Notes under the pieces: generated by a model
The model's input: only the letters and a program-made list of their open reading frames with translations
What the model was told of the DNA's origin: nothing
Databases searched by the model: none
Shown here: positions 22,441 through 34,400 of the stretch, piece by piece
Position numbering within the stretch: position 1 is the stretch's first letter
How the letters are laid out: each line of letters starts with the position of its first letter
Position numbers and translations under genes: made by a program
Assembly (NCBI RefSeq): GCF_036373705.1
Contig: NC_089851.1
Location: 61,130,350 to 61,194,349, forward strand
DNA: 64,000 bases
Reading direction: 5' to 3'
Source: Amia ocellicauda
Lineage: Eukaryota > Chordata > Actinopteri > Amiiformes > Amiidae

Positions 22441-22765
22441 GATAGGTTGCGAATGCAACCCTGGTTATCTGAAAAAGGAAGCACTGCCCAAGGGGAAGGG
22501 GTTTCTGCGTAATTCCATAGGAACCCAATCAAAAACAATTCTCTATCAAAGCTGCCATTGGCCCCTCAGTCACTCAGAACAGGTCCCTTTCACTTCCTGT
22601 TTGCATAAAAGGTGATGTCTGTGCAGGTTCGTCCTCTTTTGCCGGGAGCTAGGACTCCTGTGTGACCCTTGGGCAGTGCTTCCTTTTTCAGATAACCGGG
22701 GTTGCATTCGCAACCTATCCTTATCTTTCAAAGCAGAAGCACTGTCCAAGGGAGAGGGGTTACTG
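22441..22765. repeat. Hairpin / circle-junction-like region of the DIRS-like element
   Basis: 22441-22493 (GATAGGTTGCGAATGCAACC and on to GCACTGCCCAAGG) is complementary to 22667-22720 with few mismatches, giving a stem of about 53 bp. Directly after, 22721-22765 begins another end-like copy (TTATCTTTCAAAGCAGAAGC). The order end, then GGTTGCATTCGCAACC, then end looks like two termini joined. Confidence 0.7.
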
Positions 22766-22949
22766 TATAACAAGACCATTGCAAAGGGAGGAGGCCCCGA
22801 GGTGTACCACTAGGGGGTCTCAGCAACACAACTTCAGACAGGAGCCACAGAGTCCACACCTGGGCTGTCCATGAGTGAGGACCGCAGTCATGCTCATACC
22901 GGGAACTGTCTGCAAAGCATGTACAAAGCGGGGCTACAGAGGTCAACTC

Positions 22950-23930
22950 TTACGCCTTCTGCTTACAATAGCAAGGCCGGCTGCTCTACTAGCGCAGCTA
23001 GGAGCGAGGCCGTATATCTACTTGCACAATACATGGCGCGGGGCAATCAAGCAACTTTCGCTTTTTGCTCATTAATATGGCAGTGGAGCCCTGATCCTGC
23101 AGGAGTAGCCACAGCTGGACATAACAGTATACACAGTGTGGCAGCAGGAACACTCATGCTGCCTCTGTGCAGCACAGGAGAAATCACACTCAACAGAACG
23201 GTACAGAGCGACCAGCTCCACTGTGCTGTCATAACAATTATACACATCACGGGGTGCAGGAAGCAGATTATGCACCACCACATAACACGGGAGAAATTGT
23301 CACCTATTGACGCAGCTAATGCAGGACAACAGCAGGCTCTACCATGACAATCAAACCATAAACATTGCGGTGTGCAGGAAACAGTTCATGCACTCTCCGC
23401 ATAACATGGGAGCATTAGCCGCTTGCTCCACTAGCACAGGTAGGAACGAGGTGACACCAGCTCTGCAATGTTGTACAAACGAACTATATACACAACAAGG
23501 TGCAGGAGGCATCTCATGTGCCACATGCGGAACAAAGGACCAGTTGTCGACCGGCTGATTAGCCCAGCTAATGTAGGGCAATGTTAGCTCTGCTGTGTTG
23601 ACAAATTAACTATGTACACAGCAGAGCATGAGAGCCAGCTCCAGTGCTTGCCACTGAGGACAGCAGCAGCGGTCTCTTGCTCTATGGCTCATAGCCAGAT
23701 CGGGCCACAGACCTGCTGACCAAGGAACTATATACACAGTGAGGCAACGAAAAAAACTTGAGAGCTATCAGCTGGGAACAGCAGCATTGACACTCCAGTC
23801 TACTAGCAAACTAGGATGGAGCCACAGTCCTGCTGTTTACAAAATGTATATACACATAGTGATGTACAGGCAACGCGTGCACCACTGCAACATAACCAAT
23901 AATAAATTATCTATATACAGGTCGGCCTCG
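22950..23930. repeat. Diverged tandem repeats of roughly 115-128 bp (left block)
   Basis: Recurring landmarks are AGC(A/C)CAGCTA(G/A)(G/T), CTATATACACA, GTGCAGGA(A/G)(G/A)C and ACA(C/T)(G/A)GGAG. They occur at about 22993, 23310, 23434 and 23562 and intermediate diverged positions. The 158-codon open frame over this block has no domain and is treated as chance. Confidence 0.55.
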
Positions 23931-24070
23931 TAAGGCAACGTACCTGGAGGCCGCATGACAGACCCTGGGAACACATCTGCAGGGCTGCCCGCAAATCCAG
24001 GAGTGGCTCGCATGGATGCTCGACTGGAGGGCATAGTCCAGTAGGAAGGGAAACACAGTTCAGTATAGCT

Positions 24071-24599
24071 TCATCCAGGATGTGCTAACAGGGGCAGACT
24101 GGGAAAATAAATCAGGAGCCAGAGCCCGTAGGCTACTGGGGTTCGACTGAAGCCAACACTGGATTCCCAATGGAAGGGACTGGTCCCATCATATTTAACC
24201 TGTAGAACCGGACAAATGTGAGCGGCGAAGCCCAAGCTGCAGGCGCACAAATGTCTGCCAAGGTGGCGCCTTGAAAAAGGGCCCACGATGTGGTAATGCC
24301 TCGAGTCCCAGTGCACTCGTAGGCCATGGTAATAGTGTACACAATCCAATGAGAGAGGTGCTGCTTTGAAAGCACCTAGCCCTGTGTCCAAACAGTTGGT
24401 TCGAGCACTGAATGTCCTTAGTGTGTTCCAAATAGCACCTGAGGGCCCGCACAGGGCAGATCAGGTGAAGCCGACTCTCCTGCTCCAAAGAGAAGGGAGG
24501 AGGATGGAAAGACATCAACTCAATAGGCCTGTTGATATGAAAAGGAGACGCAGGGTTAGGCCCACATTCTGGCCGCCCAGGAGTAAGGACATCAGTCAC
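24071..24599 (-). pseudogene. DIRS-type tyrosine recombinase remnant
   Basis: In intact elements this enzyme joins the circular DNA intermediate into the genome. Two overlapping minus-strand frames carry its motifs: RLHLICPVRALRCYLEHT and NQLFGH (24599-24450), then LSHWIVYTITMAY and ADICAPAAWASPLTFVRFYR (24375-24170), which ends near the expected catalytic Tyr. A frameshift separates the parts, and the H-x-x-R motif expected before the SWA segment is not recognisable. Non-functional. Confidence 0.75.
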
Positions 24600-24659
24600 A
24601 CTCTACTGGGAGCAGTAATGCAGAGAGGGGAGGGCCAATAGCGCCTCTACCCTCACCTT

Positions 24660-25090
24660 CAAAAAACACTAAGACCAAATATATGGAGCGGGGGTGACAA
24701 GAGATCTGCTTGTGTACCCTCCACTGAACACAGGAGCAATCTGCCAACTAGCAACTAGAGGTGGGGCGATAGCAGCTCTACTGTGCAATAGTATACAAAG
24801 CACGGCAACAAGAGACAGCTCTTGTGACTTACACTTAAACAGGAGCAGTTACCTCCTGGTCAACTAGCACAGCTAGGAGAGGGCATCACAGTGAGCTCTA
24901 CTATGCTAATATACAAAGGAGGGCAAGATAAGCCAATTTCTTGTGCCCTCGCTTAACACGGGAGCAGTCACCTCATGCTCGACTAGCACAGCTAGGAGCA
25001 AGCGACAGCAAGCTTTACTGTGATATAACACACAAGCGGGGCAAGAAGAGACCAGCTCTTTGTGCCCTCGCTTTACACAGGAGCAGGAAA
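24660..25090. repeat. About 118-bp tandem repeats (right block)
   Basis: AGCTCTACT-type landmarks sit at 24774, 24894 and 25011, giving spacings of 120 and 117 bp. Each unit contains a GACTAGCACAGCTAGGAG-type segment and a (T/C)TTGTGCCCTCGCTT-type segment. The units resemble the left block, so one repeat family flanks the recombinase remnant on both sides. Confidence 0.65.
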
Positions 25091-25912
25091 CCGAAACCCT
25101 ACTGCCGGACAGAACACTGTGTATCCAGACACCGGAGTGTGGGTTACAAGCGCCGCATAGGCCCGTAAGCTTACCACACCGTGTGTGCTGGGGTTTCCGG
25201 GGACACCGGTTGACGCGGGTCCGGGGGCCGAGGGTAGTAGGCCACTAGCTAAAGTGGGGCCTAGAACTGAGGACTCACACATGGATGATGAAGCATAGCA
25301 GAGTTCAATCCCAGCAAGCTGAGAGATCACTATCTTCAACAGCCGCAGACGCTGGCGGTAGTGTAGGCGCAAGCTGGCGGAGAAGCCCCTCACACAGGCA
25401 AGATCTCTTACAACAGACTCAGGTTGAGGGCGGGGCGGCCAGGCCTCAGATTTTATTGTTGTCTGTAATAATAAAATATATCACAATCATTATATTAAAA
25501 CGACTAGATAAGCCCTGCATTATGTATTTTAAAACCGAAACTGAAACCGAGGTGCAGCCGGACCTCTGGGGTGCAGACGGCACAGAACAGTGTTAGTTAA
25601 TAAACAAACTAAAAATACACACAGAGACAGACAAATGTGGTGAATCGGTGGGTGAACAGCACTATTTGTGTTGCCAGCCAACACACACACAGAGCTCTCA
25701 CGTCTTGATGAACCAAAGATGAAGAGGCAAAAGAGGATGAACCTGTGTAGATGTCACCATTTATACAAACAGGAAGAAGGAAGGGACCTGTCTGAGTGAC
25801 GGGCACAGGGGCTAATGGCAGCTTTGATAGAATGATGTTTTCAATTGGGTTCCAACGGAAGTGCACTGAAACCCCTACCCCGTGGGCAGTGCTTCCGATT
25901 TGAAAGATAACT

Positions 25913-27515
25913 TGTAAGTTTGTTAGTGATAGCAAAGGTCAAAGCAGTATATAGTGAAAGGGGTATTTATTTCCAATAGAGGGTCAGAATGCTGTTAATC
26001 TTCAGCTGAAGACTTAAAACATTGAATATACAACTAAAGCGGAGACGAGAACATCGCTATGAGTTTTTAACAGGAGTTTTAAACAGACAGGTTACTGGGA
26101 AGAGAATGTGCCCTTATGCACTGTAAGTCAAAGGAGTAGTCGTTACACTAGACAGGGTTGGGAGAGCTCCCTTCTTCAGTAGGTGACATCCAGCGGGAGT
26201 TGAACTAAGCCGTGCATATAGTCCATTGTGTAAATATTCAACTAATTGCGGCTTAATAAACTGGTATTTAGCCTTTTTGTCTTATTGTTGTGACTGGATT
26301 TGTAAACTCAGTGTGGATTGAGTTCAACATCAGATCTGCTCCAAACTCCCCTTATTTTCAAAGTCACACAGCCACTTTAGTTAGATTATTGGTAAATGTC
26401 ATAAATTATAAAAGACCCCATTTGAGTAACTATTTGGCAGACAAAATTAATACAAAAAAATGCATTGTGTAGCTCTGAGGAAGAAATGGGGGACATAAGA
26501 AAAGTTGAAGTGGCACCAGGGACAACTGAGGAAGGAACAGGTGTGAATGCAGACAAAGACTGGATGAGAAAAGGTGTGATTGAAACAGATACTGTGGCAC
26601 CAGCCAGACTTGATGAGATAAAATCTAAGAGGAACAAATTTGCATTTGCACTAAGGTTAGATCAATTTTGCCTATTAGATGTGTGTAACTTATTTACTTT
26701 TTGCAAATAGCCTACAGCTTTTGGTCTCTCCTGCACCCTCGAAAATGGTAATGATGATTTTCTACAGTATTCAAACGGCTATTTTAAGCAAGTGCATACG
26801 TGACATACAGTATGGATAACTAGTGTCTTGAATGAAAGACGCTGAAACAACACAAAAAAACCAAGAAAACGGACGAATTGGTGCAATGACAGTAAACTGC
26901 ATTCATTCCAAGTTTTTTCTACACAACACAGACCTATACAGTCGTATGATCATAAATACAAAAAACAAAAACACGTTCTACTATACCAAACCCATCTAAA
27001 TTCACATTTTAAATGGTTAACATATTACAAAACACATGTAGACGAATGCTAAAGTAAAAACAATGACCTCATTAATGCAGTGACATAGCAATTACAATAC
27101 ATGAATAGAGGGGAAAGAAATAAAATTACACTACATTTACCAAACAAGGACAAGTTTAAACAGAGATCACATGGCTTACTTTGAGACTCGATTGCACTCG
27201 GCTATTAACATTATAAAGCGAGAAGGCATTGCACAGAAAATGATGTTTAGTTGAATCTTTAGTTTTAATCGCCAGATCTTGGCATTTCTATTTTTAGGCA
27301 TTGCAGAAATGCTTGTATAACTAACAATTCCTTGCCTTGCTTTAAAAAGTAACGTTTGTACTCGTATTTAAAATGTAAAGTTATTCTACCGCTTTTTGCA
27401 ATCAGTGTTGCATTTTCCACAGTCTGCTTGTCAATATAATGCTGCTGCTGATGCATTTATTTCGGAGTTTGTGGCACTGCTGCACAGGGCCCTGTAAATA
27501 TTACTGCTGTGGAAA
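25913..27515. other. Intergenic DNA upstream of NCAPG2
   Basis: Mostly AT-rich sequence with no recognisable exon. The small frames at 26290-26710 lack known motifs. Confidence 0.45.
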
Positions 27516-27534
27516 GAGCGCCCTCTGGCGTCAC
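27516..27534 (-). promoter_or_regulatory. CTCF-like motif
   Basis: On the minus strand the sequence contains CCAGAGGGCGCT, matching all 12 central positions of the vertebrate CTCF consensus, with weaker agreement in the outer bases. It lies about 0.4 kb upstream of the GC-rich NCAPG2 5' region. Confidence 0.4.
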
Positions 27535-27799
27535 AAGTAATAACTACTGCCAAGAAGTGACTCATTTTAGTTGTGTCGATTGGTTAAATGTTAGAATCAG
27601 CGCTTATACAATTTAAAATGATAACACAAACCATTTCCAGATCTGTTCACATGAACTAACAGGACTAGGTTATTAAGTTCTTTCCTTTCTTGATTTAGTT
27701 TCAGTAAAATGTAATGGCAACCCAATCACTTTCACCACTGACACATACATGTTGGAGGGAGAGCGCATTACTACTTCGTAACATGTTTGGTTGGTAACA

Positions 27800-28047
27800 A
27801 GGCCAAAGCGTCACATTCCTGTGCCGAGAACTCACGTCTCCTGCAGCTGGATCACGTAACGGCCGCGCACTTGCGTCCGAGAATCGGGCCTGCGTGCTTA
27901 CGTACACAAGGATCTCGGGGACGCGCACGTCGCTGCCGTAAGGACGTCAGTTCAATTTTGCGCGGGTTTCTGTGAACAGTTTAGTGGGTCCGGAGAACTG
28001 GAATAAAAATAATAATAAATACTAACAATTTGAAAATAGCTGTTCTG
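27800..28047 (+). promoter_or_regulatory. NCAPG2 promoter and probable first non-coding exon, with E2F-like site
   Basis: A CpG-rich island (about 27840-27970) in AT-rich surroundings lies just upstream of the first coding exon. It contains TTTTGCGCGGG at 27956-27966, a near-consensus E2F site, next to GACGTCAG. A good donor (CTG|GTAAGA) at 28047/28048 could end a 5' UTR exon. It would splice to the acceptor at 28463-28464 (pyrimidine-rich, ATGATCAG), so that the coding exon starts at 28465. The transcription start is inferred. Confidence 0.6.
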
Positions 28048-28480
28048 GTAAGAAATATGTAGACTTTTAACTAAGCTCTGTTATGTAGGCTGTTGGATAA
28101 TGTTACTGTGTGTTATTTACAAGCGGGCATATTGTACTGCTGACGGTATTATCAGGCTGAATGGCGCTTGAGAGAACCACAACACGGGCAGCCTCCTCCC
28201 AGTCAGAGACAAGCCGGGCAAACGGTCCTTTCTGTCTGATTATTTTAAAACGGTTAACACGGACTCGACCCATGTTGTAAACCCAGATCACACGCTGTGT
28301 CGTTGAGCCGCCCGGATACAGGAACTGTTTCTGAACAGCTGAATGAAGAGCATCTGCTGATACATCAACACAACACGTTCTTGACAAGTCGTCCTCTGAT
28401 CAATACGTGCATACTGAGCGATCCTAACCCTTTGTTTTTCTTCCCCGCTTTCGTCCATGATCAGTCATCTGAGAGTGGAG

Positions 28481-31400
28481 ATGGCAAAGCGAGAAGCCTT
28501 CTTGCAGGCTGTCTGCAGGGACAAGGCGCCGGACTTCCTCAACTTCATTCAACGGCATGTAAGTGCACACGTTTAATTATGCATTTATTTTCTTAACAGC
28601 GAAATGCATTGCATCGCATGTGGACAACTCACAGTTCGGGTTTTCACACGCAAGTCCACCACAGATTTGATGGAATCGTTACTTTAATAATCGACAGGGG
28701 GCCCTTTTTCAATGGGTTATATAGTTATTCACTTTTTAATATTGGTTATAAACGTAAAAGAAGTAAAAAAAAAAAAAAAAAAAAGACAAATGTATATACA
28801 TAAAAATGTGTAGAAGTGCAGTAAAATAATAGATTTTATATTTACCCAATATAATCAGCCTGGTGTTAAATGAAATCTCCAACATCCATTGAATGGTAGC
28901 TGGATTGACATTGGGAAACATTGCTGTTACTGCAGAAGGACTCCACAGACCCCTTTGACCTGGTCGAGCTGCTGCAGGAGCTGCCGGAGAAGCAGAAAGA
29001 GCAGCTGTGGGAGAAGCTGGCCAGGCTCTTGACTGACACGCTGCAGGGCTTTCCCATGGAGAAGTGGAGCCGAGGGCTGGACGAGGACAGTGGGGATGAG
29101 ATGGAAGCCGAGGTCCCTCCAGCTCTCGTAAGGACAGCAGGGTCTAACGCATCCTTCAGAACATCTTCTGTGCTTTGTCTTTCTTTTGTCTTCCTTCCTT
29201 ATGTTTGTTATTTTTTCTTTTTCCTTTCTTGCCTTTTTTCATTTATTTTCTTTCTATATTTGTCTTTATTACCAAGCATTGAGAGTGAGTGATAAAGCTC
29301 TTGTTGCTGTTGTGTTTTGTGTTGTTTTGTGTAAGCTTGGCAGACTGTAGCCCCCCATCAGCTCTATCTCTCTACAACTCAGTTCCTGCAGTCCAGTATC
29401 ATTAACCATTTTCTGCTTTGGTCAGATGTCTTGATTCATTATTTAGCTTTGAACACCTCGCCCATCACATTAAAAAGGAGGATGCTAAGCTGGTTGTTTT
29501 TGCTGAAAATGAGTAACACTACTGCACTTATTGTGTGTTTTGTTAAATTAAGATTTGTGTAGTTTGAGAAAACAAGAAAAGGGCTTGAGGGAAAACTGGT
29601 TTGAAAGCTCTGTCTTTTTTGTTTGTTTGTTGGTTTGCCTACCTAGATGGAAACCATGTCTATTATTGATGGAGTGACTTTAGTTGCTACTGCCTCCATA
29701 GCCGTAGTACAAGAAGATGTGATCTACGACGGCCTGCTGGAATGTGCCCATGTATTAAATAGTAAGTGAGTTTAAATTATCTGTCCTTGATTTAGCGTAG
29801 AAGCCAGCAGGGAATCCCACTTTATCTGTCTAATCTGTGGGCTTTGCTACACCTTGCTAGGAGAGAGTCTGTGTGCGTGTTCACTCTTAAGGGAAGGTCG
29901 TGACTCGCCAGCATGAACTTTTCTGCCCTCGGCTCTTTGTGCCTGACACGCTCACACTGCTGAGAATAGTATGTTTTTGTGTGCAGCTGTAGGGTTGTAT
30001 GTGTAATATGATATTGGTGTAATATAGAAGTGCATAAAAGTCATAGTGCTTGAGGATCTTCTCTCACAGTATTGTCCTGCTGTCTCCGTGACTCCTCTCT
30101 CCTCAGTTGTTGTCGGTGCTCTGCCTTCCTCTGAAGCCATGGTGAAAATCTCAATCCAGCGGTTCTGCGAGAGCTGGTGGGAGAAGGGCCTGCCGGGCAG
30201 AGAGAATCTTGGGAAAACTGCCTTCCTCATGCTTCTGGAGAGAAACCTTTTACTGAGAAGCTCGGTAATGGACAGTGCCAATCTTGTCTGTCTGTCCATC
30301 CCCATCCCGTACCCCCTCTCCCTTTGTAGGCTTGATTGCAGACACCTCTGTTGTTGGTATGTTTGTGTCGTGCTGGTGTTTTTCTGTGCGTGTGATGTGT
30401 GACAATACTCGGATTGCTCTGATATAATAATAATTCCACACATCAAATTTCAATGGTTTGCTGTAGCCATTACTAATAGTGTAAAAACAATATCAGTGTG
30501 GGCAATATCGTGACTGCATGGCTAAAAAAAAAAAATACAATCTATATGGAATCTATGGTTTTGTCCATTTACTTTAAACAGCTTCCTCAGTGCAGCACTG
30601 CCAAAAGCCAATAACTTTTGTTCATTACCACTGCTTTGAGCTTACGAAGGAGAACATTCCTCATGAAGCACAAGAATGGGCTTCTAAAGAAGTTGGGGAT
30701 ATTCTTGCTTATCTTTTGTCTTATCAGTGCTCCAAAAGATATCAATTCCACTCCGGTGCTGTAATAAGTGCTTTGCTTTGTAATGGGTGTAATTACATGA
30801 CTCCATTTTACAGGTACTCTTAAAGATGATAAAGGCGCTAGAACTTAAGAACAGAACACAATTAAATTAGAGTTCTGCCCAATTAAACCAGCAGTTGGAG
30901 CACAAAGACTAGGGGCAAGGCCACAGTCTGGTATGCTTTACAGTGCCACCATACTTTGGGATCTGGTTGTATGCTCTCCCTGAAATAATTTTGTTCGCCT
31001 CTGTGTATCTAACCACTTTTTTCTAAATTGAATTGTATTACTTTAGGTAGCTGACATGAAACGTTTGTGGAATCTCCACGCAGTCCTTCTGACCTTCGAC
31101 TTTGAGTCTGAAGCCAGTGAAGAAGTGAAAGACCTGCTCTTGCAATGTTTTCTGAGCGTGCAGCACATTAAACGCGAAGAGGTACGCAGGCACGGGCTCC
31201 TCTGTGCATTTCTGGGGTCTCTGGTGACGTCTTTTTGATTTTCTCTAGGCTGGTACTCTCTACTCACGGCTTGTTTCTCTCATTGCTCACAGGGAAGGAG
31301 GTTTCTGATTTCCCTCTTCAGCTGGAATGTGAACTTTATCAAGATGATTCATGGAACCATTAAAAACCAGATTCAGTTTTTCCCCAAGTAAGTTAATGGA

Positions 31401-34400
31401 TGGGTGTATGTGTGTGTTGTAAACAATTCATTACCCCCTCCTCATACACACACACATACACCCATCCATTAAAATCGCTTTGAACTCAAATGGACATTGC
31501 ATTTATCAATGAGGAAATGCAAACTTGTGGTTTAAAACGAAGGCTCAAAAGATTTAACTGTATTCAGATGTTTGGTAACCATGCCAGTATAGCTAAAGGA
31601 GAGTAGTCCAAGAGCCTGCGGTGACAAACAGATATCAGATACCTTGGTCAAAAGTTCACTGGGCTGATAGCAATTGCAATGCAGTGATACAGCAGTGAAT
31701 TAAGTACATTATGACTTTATCCTGTATCAGCAATACGTGCAGTTGGCCACTTTGGTTTTGGTTGTTTTACATTTTGTTGGCTAGAACTATTCATTTAGTT
31801 CAAGATATTCATATTCACTATAATGCACAGCAGAGGCATGTGTGCTCAGAAACACTGTTCTGTAAGACTTGGATTGTCAACTTTGTGTTATTATTGTGGT
31901 TTTTGTAGTGTAAATATAGTAAATTGACCCTTCAACTTGTTATAACGGGGCTCGAGCGTGTATATATGCATTTTATGCACATTGCCAAGCACCTACATTC
32001 AGTGACAAAGCACCCCCATAGCACCATCTATGACAAATTTCTGAGGCCTTCCCTGGCTGATAGGATTTTTCAGTAACTTTGCTTTTGTATTCAGTTTCAC
32101 TCAACCCCATCTTCTCTCAATCAAAGCAGTCGAAGTACTAATTCTAACACCAGGTCACAAGCCACCCAAGATGTCCTCTCTTGCCCTGAAACTGAATCCC
32201 AGCTGAGGCCTGGACTAAATCAAACTTTGCCCTCCCTGTAATCCACAAATTAGAGACAGGTACACTATTGCCTATTGATTTACAACTAGTAGAAAGTGTT
32301 TTCGTCCAAAAAATGAAACCACAGCTGTGTTCGTTTAGGTCGCTTTTTCCGCTTTGGTCTAGCCCCAAATTTGATCAATACAAACCACTGCAAACTAATT
32401 ACATCCCCCAGCTCCATCCACATGCTTATGCTGCCTCTTTGCACCGATTTCAAATTTGTTTTTCCTCTTCCTTTTTTTTCTTTTAGGTTCATAATGGAAC
32501 ATGTGGGGGAAATGTACTTCAGAGCATGGAAAAAAGCGACGGGGCCCTTCTTAGAGGTAGCGGAGCAAGCTTGTTTGAAGGCTTGATCTTAAACAGCATT
32601 CCCCAAACACTGTATTGTACAATTGCGAGTCAGGTCACGAATGAGAAGGTATCTGTCTGACTTATCTGCTTTCTGATGCTTTTCTTTTCTCCCTCTATCT
32701 GAAGGAAATTGAAACAGGCTGCCTCCAGGATTACATGCACCATGGGGTTCATTTGCACAGGAGCTCTCCTGTTCATGCAAAAGTGCGACAGGTAATATGG
32801 CTTTCCCCCCCACTGTTGGCAAAGGTTATGTAAAGCTGACACTTGTAAGTTAGTAGTCTCTTCTTGCTTGTTTTACGAGTACAAATGATGAAAGGCTCTC
32901 TAAAATCCACAGCCTACTTTTGACACTGACAAAGACTGACACTGGAGCGCGGAACAGGGAAATGTTCTGTTCTGGTTTACCAATTGAGGAGGTTGATGGT
33001 CCATGTAGAGGTTGATTTTCCCAATCCCTAGGCCACACAGAGGATTCGAATAAAGTCTGCCGTGTATCTCTGAGTGCACGTTAAGGTGCTGCTTGGCATT
33101 TAACAGGTCTGTTCTTGACTTGGCAGATCCTGAGCTACTTTCACAATCAGAAGCTGCGCCAGGGAGTGGACGAGATGCTTTTCAGACTGTACCAGCCCAT
33201 CCTGTGGAGAGCACTGAAGGTGCGCACACGTATTCCAGCCGCTATTCGAAAACACAGGACTTGTGGTGTTTTGAACCATAACCTGGAAATGTTAGATTTT
33301 ATTTTTCTCTAATACACCAAGTAACTAATCCCACCCCAATCAATTTTCTTAACATTTCACAGCTGTGTTAATTTCAGCGGATTGTGTTGAAATCGAAACA
33401 TGCAGCTACAGACTCTAATCATTCATTTATAAACTAGAATTTAGATGTGGAGAGTGAGAAAAACCTGTTGGACAGTTTTAAATCCATTTACCTAATTTTA
33501 CTATATATTGTCCTTTTATGATTTGCTTTATTTCAAGTATGTGTAATGTCTATGTCAGGATGACCACACACAAGCTGCTCGATTCCTCTTCATTTGCCTT
33601 CCTCTGTTTTCTCGCTTCAGGCCAGGAACTCGGAAGTGCGGGCGAATGCTGCTTTGCTGTTCACCGAAGCGTTCCCCATTCAGGATCCCAGCTTTAACAA
33701 TGAAGCCATGGACAGCGCCATCCAGAAGCAGTTTGAAGTGCTCTTTGTGAGTCATTTACCTTTGCTTTGGGATTGCAGTTCTCAGCAAGCTCTGGGAATC
33801 TGACCGTTGCATTAGGGCTGTAAGGAAACTCTGATCTTCACCAGGAAATGGAGTAATTCTCATTGCAGTGGGAGAACTGCATTGTTCTGCCACTGTCTTC
33901 CCATTGATAATGTACCTTAGGAATGCTTTAACATGTTTGAATTATTATTTTCGGCTGTGTATGTTCTGTGTGGTGCATTTTCAGTCACGTATGGTGATTC
34001 TTGAAAGAAAGTAACCTGGTCTGTGTCGCTCAGTCTCTCCTGGAAGACCCTCAGCCCCTGGTGCGATCGACTGGGATTCTCGGCGTTTGCAGAATAACGT
34101 CCAAGTACTGGGAGATGATCCCTCCTGCCATCCTGACAGACTTCCTCAAGAAAATGGTGATCGACCTGGCGGCTGACGTGAGCTGTGCTGACGTTCGCTG
34201 TGCAGTCTTCAAGGTGGGACTCATTCCTCTCAGGGGTGTCTGATTTTTATTCCTTTCCCCTTGGCAACTTGGCAACTTTAATTAAGCTACAGTCAGGAAT
34301 TAAATAGCCCATGTGTCATCGTAATAAATGAGTGCTGATAAATCCCCACTTTTGCTTGGGTGTTAAGATTCTCTAAATGCTGATGTGATTTTCTAGTGAG

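Larger units (their letters stand above)
22463..25912 (-). mobile_element. Degenerate DIRS-like (tyrosine recombinase) retroelement
   Basis: The ends are long inverted terminal repeats: 22463-22645 matches the reverse complement of about 25726-25912, sharing GGAAGCACTGCCCA, TGGAACCCAAT-type and TCTATCAAAGCTGCCATT. A minus-strand tyrosine-recombinase remnant lies at 24599-24071. Near 22666-22765 two element ends are joined end to end, as in the internal complementary region of DIRS elements that templates the circle junction. Gag and reverse transcriptase/RNase H are not recognisable. Most of the interior is filled by diverged ~118-bp repeats. The element is about 3.4 kb, well short of a full DIRS, and cannot be autonomous. 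Confidence 0.75.

Noticed and set aside
22871..23347. 158-codon open frame
   Set aside because: It lies across the diverged repeats of the DIRS-like element, has low-complexity composition and no domain.
28103..28387. 94-codon minus-strand frame in the NCAPG2 5' region considered as a divergent gene
   Set aside because: No domain or splice support; it overlaps the inferred first intron.
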